This document shows positions 53,337-61,746 of a stretch of DNA of 64,000 bases, one piece after another. Both the position numbers and the translations under genes were made by a program. Below the pieces are notes generated by a model that did no database searches, had not been told where the DNA came from, and was given only the letters and a program-made list of their open reading frames with translations. The stretch's first letter is position 1. Each line of letters begins with the position of its first letter. The stretch comes from Rhodoplanes serenus (GTDB lineage: Bacteria > Pseudomonadota > Alphaproteobacteria > Rhizobiales > Xanthobacteraceae): the NCBI GenBank assembly GCA_945861855.1, contig CAMAWG010000004.1:1-64000 (forward strand), in the 5' to 3' direction.

Positions 53337-54509
53337 ATGGCTTCGGGGCTGGCAAGGATCGTTTCGCTTTTGGCTGCGCCGCTCGCGCTGTGCGGCGGCA
53401 TGATCGCGGCTACCGCCGGCGAATGCCCCGGCAATCCCAGCGCGCTCGGCACCAGCCGCACCATCGTCGTCGACCCCCGCGAGCATGGCCGGATCGGCAC
53501 GATGGACTACGCGGAGACCCTGCCGCTTGTCGACAGGGAAGTGGTGCTCACCTTCGACGACGGCCCGATACCGCCCCACACCCCCAAGATTCTCGACATG
53601 CTCGCCGCCGAATGCGTCCGCGCGACCTATTTCATCGTCGGCGAGATGGCAAGGGAATACCCCGCGCTGGTGCGGCGCGCCCATGACGAAGGCCACACCA
53701 TCGGCACCCATAGCATGAACCACCCGATCAAGTTCCGGGCGCAATCGGTCGAGCGCGGCAACATGCAGATCGACGACGGGATCGCTGCGACCGCGAAGGC
53801 GCTGGGCGGCCCGGACAAGGTCGCTCCGTTCTTCCGCTTCCCGGGCTTCGGGCATACGGCGGCCGCGCACGCCCATGCGGCCGCGCAAGGTCTCCAGGTC
53901 TGGGGCGCCGACATTCCTGCCGACGACTGGCACAAGATCGGCGGCCGCGAGGTCGCGCGCCGCGCGCTGAACCGGCTCGAGTCCAAGGGCAAGGGCATCC
54001 TGCTGCTGCACGACATCCATGCGCGGACGGTGGAGGCGCTGCCGATCATCCTCGCCGAGCTCAAGGCGCGCGGCTTCCGCGTCGTCCATGTCGTACCGTC
54101 GAGTGCCGAGCGCCCCGCCACCGTCACCACCATGGCGCAGTGGCTGCCTCATTCGCGAAGCGCGCCCGCCGTGCCGGTGATCCTGATCGCCAACGTCCAG
54201 GATCCGGAGGGCGAGAGCCTGATGCGCAGGAGCGACGCGGAGTTGTGCGACCTGAGCCCGGCCATGCCGCAAGCGAGCTTCAGGACCGCGGTGCGCAAAC
54301 GGATCCAGATGGCCACCGCGGGTGAAATCAACCTCCCTTACATCGATCCGGGCCAGCCCAAGGCGGCTCACGCAAAGGCGATTGAAGTCAAAGTGAAGGC
54401 GTCCAAGCAGGAACCCGCCAACGGCGCGAAAGCCAAGGCCCCGCCCGCCAAGGTCGCGACCGCCGCAACGGCGTCCCCGCCCCGGGTGGAAATGCACGCG
54501 GTGCACTGA
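53337..54509 (+). CDS. Polysaccharide deacetylase (NodB homology) family protein, exported
   Basis: Carbohydrate esterase 4-type enzyme of about 390 residues with a signal peptide (residues 1-28). The NodB motifs are LTFDDGP (D74 and D75) and THSMNHP (H125 and H129), giving the Asp-His-His metal site; FFRFPGFG and LLLHDIHAR supply the remaining active-site residues. A lysine/alanine-rich tail (about 350-390) follows the domain. I prefer the ATG at 53337 for the leader; a GTG at 53295 is possible. It probably deacetylates peptidoglycan or an exopolysaccharide. It is divergent from the transglutaminase-like gene. Confidence 0.88.
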   Translation: MASGLARIVSLLAAPLALCGGMIAATAGECPGNPSALGTSRTIVVDPREHGRIGTMDYAETLPLVDREVVLTFDDGPIPPHTPKILDMLAAECVRATYFIVGEMAREYPALVRRAHDEGHTIGTHSMNHPIKFRAQSVERGNMQIDDGIAATAKALGGPDKVAPFFRFPGFGHTAAAHAHAAAQGLQVWGADIPADDWHKIGGREVARRALNRLESKGKGILLLHDIHARTVEALPIILAELKARGFRVVHVVPSSAERPATVTTMAQWLPHSRSAPAVPVILIANVQDPEGESLMRRSDAELCDLSPAMPQASFRTAVRKRIQMATAGEINLPYIDPGQPKAAHAKAIEVKVKASKQEPANGAKAKAPPAKVATAATASPPRVEMHAVH

Positions 54510-54534
54510 TCGCGCGGCCGGTGCCCGGCCCAGT

Positions 54535-55368
54535 TCAGCTCTGAGTCTGCCGCTGCCCCGGCATCGGACAACTGACGCGGACCGAAACATCGAGCGTCTC
54601 GCTGCCGCCGCCGTAGCGCGTGCCGCGCACCGGCGCCGCGCCGAGATAGTCGAGGCCGACCGCGATGCGCACATGGGCGTCGGTCGCGCAGATGCAGTTG
54701 GCGGTGTCGAAGGCGACCCAGCCCAGAGTCGGAACGAAGGCCTCCGCCCAGGCGTGCCCGGCCTCCTGGTCGCTCACGCCGTCGGCGCGCTGGAAATGGC
54801 CGCCGATATAGCGCGCGGGGATGGCGAGGCTGCGCGCTGCTGCAATGAAGATATGGGTCAGGTCCTGGCACACGCCGCGCTTGAGCGCGAAGGCCTCGGC
54901 CGCCGTGGTGGTCGCCTGCGTCGGGGACTCGTCGTAGGCCATCTCGCCGTGCAGACGCTCAAGCAGGTCATGCAGCATCTTCAGCGGGTCGTCGCCGGCG
55001 CCGCGCGAGATATTCGCGAAGGCCCCGATCGCCGGGTCGATCCGCGTCAACGGCGTCTCGCGCAGATACAGGCTCGGCGGAAAACGCTCGATGGCACCGA
55101 TCACCACGCCGTGGGTGTCCTGCGTATCCACCTCCCCCTCGACCAGCACGCGAAGCTCCTGGAACGGCCCCTCGGCGCTGAACACATGGGTGATGTTGCC
55201 GAAGGCGTCCTCGTGCTGATCGAGCTGGCAGTTCTCCGACACGTCGATGCGCCAGTTCTCGACATATTGGCCGTCGTGATTGCGCGGCGTGAGCCGCAGC
55301 GTCTGGATCACGCCGCGCGCGGGCTCCTCGTAGCGATACACGGTCTCGTGCGAGATCTGGATGCGCAT
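54535..55368 (-). CDS. Transglutaminase-family protein of the ATP-grasp/alpha-E set
   Basis: Protein of 277 residues with the bacterial transglutaminase N-terminal beta domain (MRIQISHETVYRYEEPA, in part) and a papain-like core. The triad is C167 (KRGVCQDL), H205 (GHAWAEAF) and D221 (WVAFDTANC). This subfamily is usually encoded next to alpha-E and circularly permuted ATP-grasp genes, which lie here at 58135-60505, but three sensor genes intervene. The set is thought to make and process peptides; the substrate is not known. No signal peptide, so it is cytoplasmic. Confidence 0.92.
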   Translation of the reverse strand: MRIQISHETVYRYEEPARGVIQTLRLTPRNHDGQYVENWRIDVSENCQLDQHEDAFGNITHVFSAEGPFQELRVLVEGEVDTQDTHGVVIGAIERFPPSLYLRETPLTRIDPAIGAFANISRGAGDDPLKMLHDLLERLHGEMAYDESPTQATTTAAEAFALKRGVCQDLTHIFIAAARSLAIPARYIGGHFQRADGVSDQEAGHAWAEAFVPTLGWVAFDTANCICATDAHVRIAVGLDYLGAAPVRGTRYGGGSETLDVSVRVSCPMPGQRQTQS

Positions 55369-55416
55369 GCCTGAATCAGCATCGAAAACGCCGGTGGCCG
55401 GGTCAAGCCTTACGAT

Positions 55417-56670
55417 TTACGCTTTTGTTCCGGCCGGCATCGGCATGCTGACCTGAAAGCAGCTCGGATTGCCGGGCCGGGGCGCGACGATCGCATCGCC
55501 GCCGTGAAGCCGGGCGATCTGCCGCACCAGCGCCAGGCCGAGGCCCATGCCCCTGGTATCCCCGCCCAGGCGATGAAACGGCGAAAACACCCGCTCGCGC
55601 TCGGTTTCCGGTATGCCCGCGCCGTTGTCCATGACCTCGACGATGGCTCGATCGCCGTCCCGGCGGACCACAACGCGAACCGGCGGGGTTCCGTGGTGGC
55701 CGGCGTTGTCGAGCAGGTTGCGGATCAGGCGGGCCAGAAGGCGCCGCTCTCCCCTGACCGTGAGCGCCTCGCCTTCCGCCGTGCAGTCGTCGTAGCGCGA
55801 GCACTCCTCCGCCGCGAGGCCTAGCAGGTCGATGCTCTCCTCCATCTGCGGCTTCTGGACCGCGCCAAGCCGGCTGGTGAGCAGGATCTCGTCGATCATC
55901 AGATCCAGCTCGGCAATGTCGTGCTCCAGGGCGGCCTTGTACTTGGGGTCATGGGTCTGCTGCAGCAGATCGATGCCGAGGCGGATGCGCGACAAGGGCG
56001 TCCGCAACTCGTGCGACGCATTGGCAAGCAGCATGCGATGCGCGCCCATCAGTTCCTCGATACGGACGGCGGCCCGGTTGAAGCTCTCCGCAAGCCGCGC
56101 AACCTCGTCCTTGCCCTCCACGCTCACCCGCGCCGAGAGGTCGCCGGCACCGAGCGTATCGACGCCCGCCTGCAACCGCTCCAGACGCCGCGTCAGGCCT
56201 CTAACGACGGGGTATGCGGCGAGCGCCACCGCGAGAGCGATGCCGCCCAGGAACAACACCAGGCCGATGGCGGGATGCCGGTGCCGTCCGGGCGCGCGCA
56301 CGACGATCCAGCGGTCGTCCGGCAGGCGGAAGCTCCAGGCCGGCCCGCCCATCCCGTAGGCCCATCCGCCCTCGCCTCGCGGCGGCGGCGGCGGAAGCGG
56401 CCGGCCGGCGCCTGCAATCGGCACGCCGCGCTCCGTGAAAAGCGCCAGATCGGTGCGGAAGCGCTGCGCGAGCTGCTCGACCGCCCGCTGCTGCTCCGAT
56501 TGCGGCGCCGCCGATGGAGGCAAGGCCATACTCGCAAGTTCGCCCGCCATTTCGAACACCTGGGGCCCCGGCGGGCCGCCGCCCCACCGCCACACCCCGC
56601 CGGCCACCAGCACGACGAGCAGAAGGCTCGCGATGATCGTCAGGTAGATCTTCTGGTAGAGGCGCCGCAT
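55417..56670 (-). CDS. Sensor histidine kinase of a Cpx-like two-component system
   Basis: Membrane kinase of 417 residues. Helices at residues about 9-27 and 133-155 flank a periplasmic sensor region of roughly 105 residues rich in proline and glycine (QVFEMAGELA... PLPPPPPRGEGG). A HAMP linker follows (about 156-210), then the phosphorylated H220 in ANASHELRTP, the N-box near N317-N321 and the G-box DNGAGIPE and GMGLGLALV. It lies 9 bases downstream of its response regulator and should respond to envelope or metal stress signalled with the CpxP-like protein. Confidence 0.92.
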   Translation of the reverse strand: MRRLYQKIYLTIIASLLLVVLVAGGVWRWGGGPPGPQVFEMAGELASMALPPSAAPQSEQQRAVEQLAQRFRTDLALFTERGVPIAGAGRPLPPPPPRGEGGWAYGMGGPAWSFRLPDDRWIVVRAPGRHRHPAIGLVLFLGGIALAVALAAYPVVRGLTRRLERLQAGVDTLGAGDLSARVSVEGKDEVARLAESFNRAAVRIEELMGAHRMLLANASHELRTPLSRIRLGIDLLQQTHDPKYKAALEHDIAELDLMIDEILLTSRLGAVQKPQMEESIDLLGLAAEECSRYDDCTAEGEALTVRGERRLLARLIRNLLDNAGHHGTPPVRVVVRRDGDRAIVEVMDNGAGIPETERERVFSPFHRLGGDTRGMGLGLALVRQIARLHGGDAIVAPRPGNPSCFQVSMPMPAGTKA

Positions 56671-56679
56671 CTGCCCTGC

Positions 56680-57366
56680 TCAATCCTGAGCCTTGGCGAA
56701 CACATAGCCGCTGCCGCGGACCGTGATGATCCGACGCGGCTTCTTGGGGTCGGCTTCGATGGCGGCCCGGATGCGAGAGATATGGACGTCGATGGAACGG
56801 TCGAAGGATTCCAGCCGCTCGTTCTTCATCAGTTCCATGATGGCTTCGCGCGACATTACCCGGCCCGGATGCTGCGCCAGCACGAGGAGGAGTGAGAACT
56901 GATAGTCGGTCAGCGCGCATTCGGTCCCGTCCAGCCGGGCCTTTCTCGCGCTGGCGTCGATCTCCAGCCGGCCGAACCGGAGCAACTCGACATTCCGGTC
57001 GCGGCCCCGGCGCCGCAGGATCGCGCGCAGGCGCGCCAGCATTTCGCGGGGCTCGAACGGCTTGGGGAGATAATCGTCGGCGCCGATTTCCAGGCCCACC
57101 ACGCGGTCCATGGCGTCGCCGCGGGCGGTCAGCATCAGGATCGGCGTCTGCGAGCGCGCACGGATCTGCCGGCAGACCTCCAGCCCGTCCATGTCCGGCA
57201 GCATGAGATCGAGCACCAGCGCGTCGAACGTCTCCCGCGCCTCCAGCGCAATCCCGGCCATGCCGAGCGGCGACACCGTCACGGAAAAACCGGCCTCGCC
57301 GAGATAGTTCTTCACCATCTCGGCGAGGCGCGGGTCGTCTTCAATCAGCAGGATGCGATCGGCCAC
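56680..57366 (-). CDS. OmpR-family response regulator of a Cpx-like system
   Basis: DNA-binding regulator of 228 residues. The receiver domain has the acidic pocket E9/D10/D11, phospho-acceptor D53 (LVLDLMLPD), LTARGD and KPF. The C-terminal winged helix includes LTDYQFSLLLVLAQHPG, ESFDRSIDVHISRIR and ITVRGSGYVFA. It starts 12 bases downstream of the CpxP-like stop and precedes the kinase, so all three form one operon. A GTAAA-N5-GTAAA box upstream of that operon is the expected CpxR-type target, implying autoregulation. Confidence 0.93.
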   Translation of the reverse strand: MADRILLIEDDPRLAEMVKNYLGEAGFSVTVSPLGMAGIALEARETFDALVLDLMLPDMDGLEVCRQIRARSQTPILMLTARGDAMDRVVGLEIGADDYLPKPFEPREMLARLRAILRRRGRDRNVELLRFGRLEIDASARKARLDGTECALTDYQFSLLLVLAQHPGRVMSREAIMELMKNERLESFDRSIDVHISRIRAAIEADPKKPRRIITVRGSGYVFAKAQD

Positions 57367-57378
57367 GGCGACATTCTA

Positions 57379-58011
57379 TCACCGATTCCAGTGACGGCCG
57401 GGGCCGCCCATTCCGGGACCGCCCATTCCGGGACCGCCCATTCCGGGACCGCCCATGCCGCGCCCGCCCATGGCAGGCAGGTGATCGTTCAGCTTGCGGC
57501 GCTGGTCCGGCGTCAGGATTTCCGCCGCGTCGCCGATGGCCTGCGCGACGCGCTTGGAAAACGTGTCGGCGAGCGCGACCTGCTCAGTCCGGAACCGCTC
57601 GATCTCGGCGCGATCGATCGCCGGCTGGGTGAGCAGTTCGCGGGCCTTCAGACGGGCCGACTGCGCCTTCTCGCGCATCGGCAGGAGATCCTTCACGGCC
57701 GCCTTGGCCACGGCGCGAAGCTTCTCCTGCTGCGCGTCGGTGGCTTCGAGTTCGATGGACATGTGCCGCACCATCCGGTCGGCCCGGCTTTCCGCCTGCG
57801 CGGGATCGAACGAGCCGCCCATCATACCGCCATGACCGCCCATCATGCCGCCTTGCCAATGACCGGGGCCGCGGCTGAAAGCGCTGGTGACTGCCGCGCC
57901 GGTCAGTCCGGCAGCGACGACGGCCACCACGATCCACGCCGTGCGGCGGCATCGGGTGCGCTGCGGCTTCTGGCCAGCATCCGGGGCGGGAGAGTTCACA
58001 TTGTCAGACAT
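57379..58011 (-). CDS. Spy/CpxP-like periplasmic protein, putative metal sensor
   Basis: Protein of 210 residues with a leading basic stretch and a membrane anchor or signal (about 22-46). The start of the exported part is Met/His-rich (HWQGGMMGGHGGMMGG). The helical body holds the LTxxQ family motif at 166-170 (LTPDQ). The C-terminus has four GMGGP repeats (about 185-204). Related CpxP/ZraP/CnrX proteins bind metals or misfolded proteins and inhibit the kinase. AGGAG precedes the ATG at 58011. It is the first gene of the kinase operon. Confidence 0.88.
   Translation of the reverse strand: MSDNVNSPAPDAGQKPQRTRCRRTAWIVVAVVAAGLTGAAVTSAFSRGPGHWQGGMMGGHGGMMGGSFDPAQAESRADRMVRHMSIELEATDAQQEKLRAVAKAAVKDLLPMREKAQSARLKARELLTQPAIDRAEIERFRTEQVALADTFSKRVAQAIGDAAEILTPDQRRKLNDHLPAMGGRGMGGPGMGGPGMGGPGMGGPGRHWNR
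57404..57463. repeat. 15-base tandem repeat encoding GMGGP units
   Basis: Three exact copies of CCGCCCATTCCGGGA plus a diverged fourth (57404-57463) encode the four GMGGP repeats of the CpxP-like protein. Copy number may vary between strains by slippage. Confidence 0.85.
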
Positions 58012-58091
58012 CGAGAGCTCCTGTGGTTTCAAGGTGGCGTTCCCACCGAAACGAACATGGGGGCTCCCGGTGTCTGGGGCTTTTCTCCAAT

Positions 58092-58106
58092 GTAAAGATT
58101 TGTAAA
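58092..58106. promoter_or_regulatory. CpxR-type box (GTAAA-N5-GTAAA)
   Basis: GTAAA at 58092-58096 and GTAAA at 58102-58106 are separated by 5 bases, the exact CpxR consensus of enterobacteria. It lies 80 bases upstream of the CpxP-like start and is the natural autoregulatory site of the OmpR-family regulator encoded in that operon. Confidence 0.65.
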
Positions 58107-58134
58107 GCCGCGGCGCGGCGGAAACTCGGAACGA

Positions 58135-59076
58135 TTAAGCCAGATACTGCTGCGTCAGGGCGCTGCCGAGGCGGTTGTTGTCCTCGACGAAGGCGCTGAT
58201 GAACTCGTGCAGGCCGGTCTGGAAAATCTCGTCCATGCGGCTGTTCTGCAGCCTCGCGCGGACGCTGCGGGCCTGGCGCTGCGCCGGCCCCTGACGGCCA
58301 TAATTGCCGGCGATGCGGTCGAGGTTCTGCACCAGATTCTCGTAGCAGCTCGCGAGCGAGCGCGGCATCTGCTCGTTGAGGATGAGCAGGTCCGCAATCA
58401 GCCAGGGTTTCAGGCTCTCGCGATAGACCCAATGATAGGCGGTGAGCGCGGAGACCGAGCGCAGGATGCCCGCCCACTGGTAATAGTCGAGCGGGCCGCC
58501 GACGTGCTCGTGGGCCGGCAGCAGCAGGTGGTACTTCACGTCGAGGATGCGCGCGGTGTTGTCGGCACGCTCCATATAGACGCCGACGCGGGAGAACCAG
58601 TAGGCGTCGTTGCGCAGCATGGTCCGGTAGGCGGAGCCGTCGAAGCGCAGCGAGGATTCCTGCACCCAGCGCAGGAAGCGGGCGAACTCCTCGCGCGAGG
58701 CCGGCTGGTTGCCGAAGCGCTTCAGTTCAAGCCAGGCGGTGTTGATCGCCTCCCACATCTCCACGGTCAGCGCGGTGCGGACCGCGCGTGCGTTGGCGCG
58801 CGCGACCTCGAAGCAGTTGCGGATCGACGAGGGATTCTCGGTCGAGAAGGCGAGGAAGTCGGTGACGGTCTCCTCGTTGGCCTCGGAATGGACCGCGAAG
58901 AAGGCCGCCGCGCAGCCGGCGGTCGCCACCGCCGATTCCCATTCGTTGGTCTCGCCGACATAGGCGAGCGGCATCGCGGTCAGCCGCTGCGTCGCCTCCA
59001 GGATGCGCGCGAGGTATTCCGCGCGCTCGACGTAGCGCGCGAGCCAGTAGAGATTATCGGCGGTGCGAGACAGCAT
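58135..59076 (-). CDS. Alpha-E domain protein (DUF403)
   Basis: All-helical protein of 313 residues. The family opening MLSRTADNLYWLARYVERAEYLARI (in part: RTADNLYWLARYVERAE) is clear, as are the WEAINTAW and YFSRVGVYMERADNTARI-type repeats. Alpha-E proteins always travel with circularly permuted ATP-grasp and transglutaminase genes and are thought to assist peptide ligation. It follows the ATP-grasp gene by 1 base. The Cpx-like operon's promoter lies just downstream of its stop. Confidence 0.92.
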   Translation of the reverse strand: MLSRTADNLYWLARYVERAEYLARILEATQRLTAMPLAYVGETNEWESAVATAGCAAAFFAVHSEANEETVTDFLAFSTENPSSIRNCFEVARANARAVRTALTVEMWEAINTAWLELKRFGNQPASREEFARFLRWVQESSLRFDGSAYRTMLRNDAYWFSRVGVYMERADNTARILDVKYHLLLPAHEHVGGPLDYYQWAGILRSVSALTAYHWVYRESLKPWLIADLLILNEQMPRSLASCYENLVQNLDRIAGNYGRQGPAQRQARSVRARLQNSRMDEIFQTGLHEFISAFVEDNNRLGSALTQQYLA

Positions 59077-59077
59077 G

Positions 59078-60505
59078 CTACGTGTCCAGCACCCAGGTGT
59101 CCTTGGTGCCGCCGCCCTGGCTGGAATTGACCACCAGCGAGCCCTGCTTCATCGCCACGCGCGTGAGTCCGCCGGGCACGATGCGGATGCGGTCGCGGCC
59201 AGAGAGCACGAACGGCCGCAGATCGACGTGGCGCGGCGCGACGCCGACCTCGACGCAGGTCGGGCAGGTCGAGAGCGCCAGCGTCGGCTGCGCGATGAAG
59301 CCCTTGGGATCGAGCTTGAGCTTGGTGCGGAACGCGGCGATCTGCGCCTTGTCGGCCATCGGCCCGATCAGCATGCCGTAGCCGCCGGAGCCGTGCACCT
59401 CCTTGACCACCAGTTCCTCGATATGTTCGAGCACATAGGTGAGATGCTCAGGCTCGCGGCAGCGCCAGGTCGGCACGTTCTTCAGGATCGGCTCCTCGCC
59501 GAGATAGAACTTCAGAATGTCCGGCATGTAGCTGTAGATCGCCTTGTCGTCGGCAATGCCGGTGCCGACCGCGTTGGAGAGCGTGACGTTGCCGGCCTGA
59601 TAGGCCGACATCAGGCCGGCGACACCGAGCGCGGAATCCGGACGGAACGTCAGCGGATCGAGGAAGTCGTCGTCGACGCGGCGGTAGATCACGTCGACGC
59701 GCCGGGCGCCTTGCGTCGTGCGCATGTAGACGATGCCCGCCTTCACAAACAGGTCGCGGCCCTCGACCAGATCGATGCCGAGCTTGTCGGCCAGGAACGA
59801 ATGCTCGTAGTAGGCGGAGTTGTAGACGCCGGGGGTGAGCAGCACCACGTTCGGATCGCCGGGCGCGGAATCCGGCGCGAGCGATTTCAAGGTGGCGAGC
59901 AATTCGTCGGGATAGTTCTCCACCGGCGCCACGCGGTGGCGCGAGAACAGTTCCGGGAACAGCCGCATCATGATCTCGCGGTTCTCCAGCATGTAGGAGA
60001 CGCCGGAGGGGGTGCGGGCGTTGTCTTCCAGCACATAGAAGGTGTCGGCGTCGACGCGGACCACGTCGATCCCGGCGATGTGCACATAGATGTCGTGCGG
60101 CACCTTCTGGCCGTTCATCTCCGGGCGGAACACCGGATTCTGGAACACCAGATCCTCAGGCACGATGCCGGCTTTGAGAATTTCGCGGCGGCCGTAGATG
60201 TCGCGGAGGTAGGCGTTGATCGCCTTGACCCGCTGCTCCAGCCCGCGGCTCAGCGTGTCCCATTCCGACGACGACAGGATGCGGGGGATCACGTCGAACG
60301 GGATCAGCCGCTCCTGGGCGTCCGCCTCGCCATAGACCGCGAAGGTGATGCCGATCCGGCGGAACAGGAGCTCGGCTTCCTTGCGGCGGTAGTCCAGGAC
60401 GTCGGGGCGGACTTCGCCCAGCCATTTGGCAAGCTCGGCATAGGCCGGCCGCGCCAGGCCGTCCGTCCCCTTCATCTCATCGAACGCCAAGCGCACCGGC
60501 TGCAC
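59078..60505 (-). CDS. Circularly permuted ATP-grasp protein, type 2 (DUF404/DUF407)
   Basis: Putative amide/peptide ligase of 475 residues. Key segments are YGRREILKAGIVPEDLVF, the RVDADTFYVLEDNARTPSG loop and the glycine-rich HGSGGYGMLIGP loop near the C-terminus. ATP-grasp enzymes join an acid to an amine with ATP. This type is linked to alpha-E and transglutaminase proteins in a proposed peptide-synthesis system. It is the first gene of this two-gene part of the set; 182 bases separate it from the receptor gene downstream in map order. Confidence 0.93.
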   Translation of the reverse strand: MQPVRLAFDEMKGTDGLARPAYAELAKWLGEVRPDVLDYRRKEAELLFRRIGITFAVYGEADAQERLIPFDVIPRILSSSEWDTLSRGLEQRVKAINAYLRDIYGRREILKAGIVPEDLVFQNPVFRPEMNGQKVPHDIYVHIAGIDVVRVDADTFYVLEDNARTPSGVSYMLENREIMMRLFPELFSRHRVAPVENYPDELLATLKSLAPDSAPGDPNVVLLTPGVYNSAYYEHSFLADKLGIDLVEGRDLFVKAGIVYMRTTQGARRVDVIYRRVDDDFLDPLTFRPDSALGVAGLMSAYQAGNVTLSNAVGTGIADDKAIYSYMPDILKFYLGEEPILKNVPTWRCREPEHLTYVLEHIEELVVKEVHGSGGYGMLIGPMADKAQIAAFRTKLKLDPKGFIAQPTLALSTCPTCVEVGVAPRHVDLRPFVLSGRDRIRIVPGGLTRVAMKQGSLVVNSSQGGGTKDTWVLDT

Positions 60506-60687
60506 TCCCCCACCCGCCGGGCATTCAATGTCCTCGCCCGGCGCGAGTTCCCCATTTGGTGGTATTGCAAGCCTCGCGCCAAAACCTGCCCGGCGTAAAG
60601 AGCCTTTGCCGGTTCAGATTCCAGCGCTCCTTGCCTTAAATATGGGCAGCGCTGGGAAGACGGCAACTGCACCGCACTCCGGCTTGC

Positions 60688-61665
60688 TCATTCGATCACC
60701 GCATCGGCCCGCGCCAGCAAGGTTGGCGCGATTTCGAGGCCAAGGGCCTTGGCCGTCACCAGATTGATCACGAACTCGAACCGCGAGGCCTGCATCACCG
60801 GAAGGTCCTCCGGCCGGGCGCCCCTGAGAATGCGTGCGACGTAGACGCCCGACTGCCGATAGTTGTTGGCCAAATCGGTGCCGTAGCTCATCAGGCCGCC
60901 CGCCTCTACATGATCCCGAAAGTCGTACATCGCCGGTATACGATGATGCGCGGCCAGCGTGACGAGTTGCTGGCGATGGATCAGGAACAACGGATGGGCG
61001 CAAACCTGCAACGCGCCCGCGCCCTGCGCTGCCATTTGCGCGAAGGCAGGCTCGAAGTCGGTCTCCTTGCTCGCCTCGACCATGACAAGCTTGACGCCCG
61101 CCTGCGCTGCCGCAGCGCGCAACTCCTCGATCTGGATCCGGGCGGTAGGACGGGTCGGGTTGATCATGGCGGCAATTGTTTGCGCCTTTGGAATAATCTC
61201 GTGCAGCAGGCCGAACCTTTTACTCTCCAGCGACGTGGTGAGCATGGTGATGCCGGTCACATTGCCCGCCGGTCGCGCCAAGCTCGGGACGATGCCGAGC
61301 GCGACCGGATCGACGCCCATGGAGAACACGATGGGGATGGTTTTGGTCGCCGCCTTGGCCGCGAGCACAGGATTTTCGCCACCGGCGCAGGCAATCACGG
61401 CGACACCTTTGCGAGCCAGTTCTGCGGCCATGATCGGCAACCGGTCGCTCTGACCTTCCGCCCACCGGTACTCGATTGCGACATTCTGGCCCTCGACGTA
61501 GCCGCCTTCCTTCAGGCCCGCCTTGAAAGCCGCTACGAAGCGGACGTATTGCGCTGGCGCATTCGAGTGCAAAAACCCGATCACAGGCATCGTCGGCTGC
61601 GCACGCGCCGCGAGCGGCCACGCTGCCGCGCCACCAAGCACACCGAGAAAACTCCGACGTTTCAT
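60688..61665 (-). CDS. ABC transporter substrate-binding protein, ABC_sub_bind (TrpX-like) family, copy 2
   Basis: Receptor of 325 residues, paralogue of the gene at 9032. The leader KRRSFLGVLGGAAAWPLAARAQ (in part: RRSFLGVLGG, WPLAARAQ) is typical. The mature part opens MPVIGFLHS. The start at 61665 is taken over a frame start at 61731. It lies 81 bases downstream of the third UbiD gene on the same strand, so it may share that transcript. No permease or ATPase is adjacent. Confidence 0.9.
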   Translation of the reverse strand: MKRRSFLGVLGGAAAWPLAARAQPTMPVIGFLHSNAPAQYVRFVAAFKAGLKEGGYVEGQNVAIEYRWAEGQSDRLPIMAAELARKGVAVIACAGGENPVLAAKAATKTIPIVFSMGVDPVALGIVPSLARPAGNVTGITMLTTSLESKRFGLLHEIIPKAQTIAAMINPTRPTARIQIEELRAAAAQAGVKLVMVEASKETDFEPAFAQMAAQGAGALQVCAHPLFLIHRQQLVTLAAHHRIPAMYDFRDHVEAGGLMSYGTDLANNYRQSGVYVARILRGARPEDLPVMQASRFEFVINLVTAKALGLEIAPTLLARADAVIE

Positions 61666-61746
61666 GGCAGGCCTTATGCTTAGGAGACGGCATCGTAGCG
61701 ACTCAAACGATTTATCGACAGCGCCGCACACTCGAGAGCAAGCGCT

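Noticed and set aside
57404-57463. Direct repeats considered as a CRISPR-like array
   Set aside because: Units are contiguous, have no spacers and lie in a coding frame (GMGGP repeats).
60528-60767. Short open frames in the gap between the ATP-grasp and receptor genes
   Set aside because: No ribosome site, no family resemblance and overlap with the receptor gene end.
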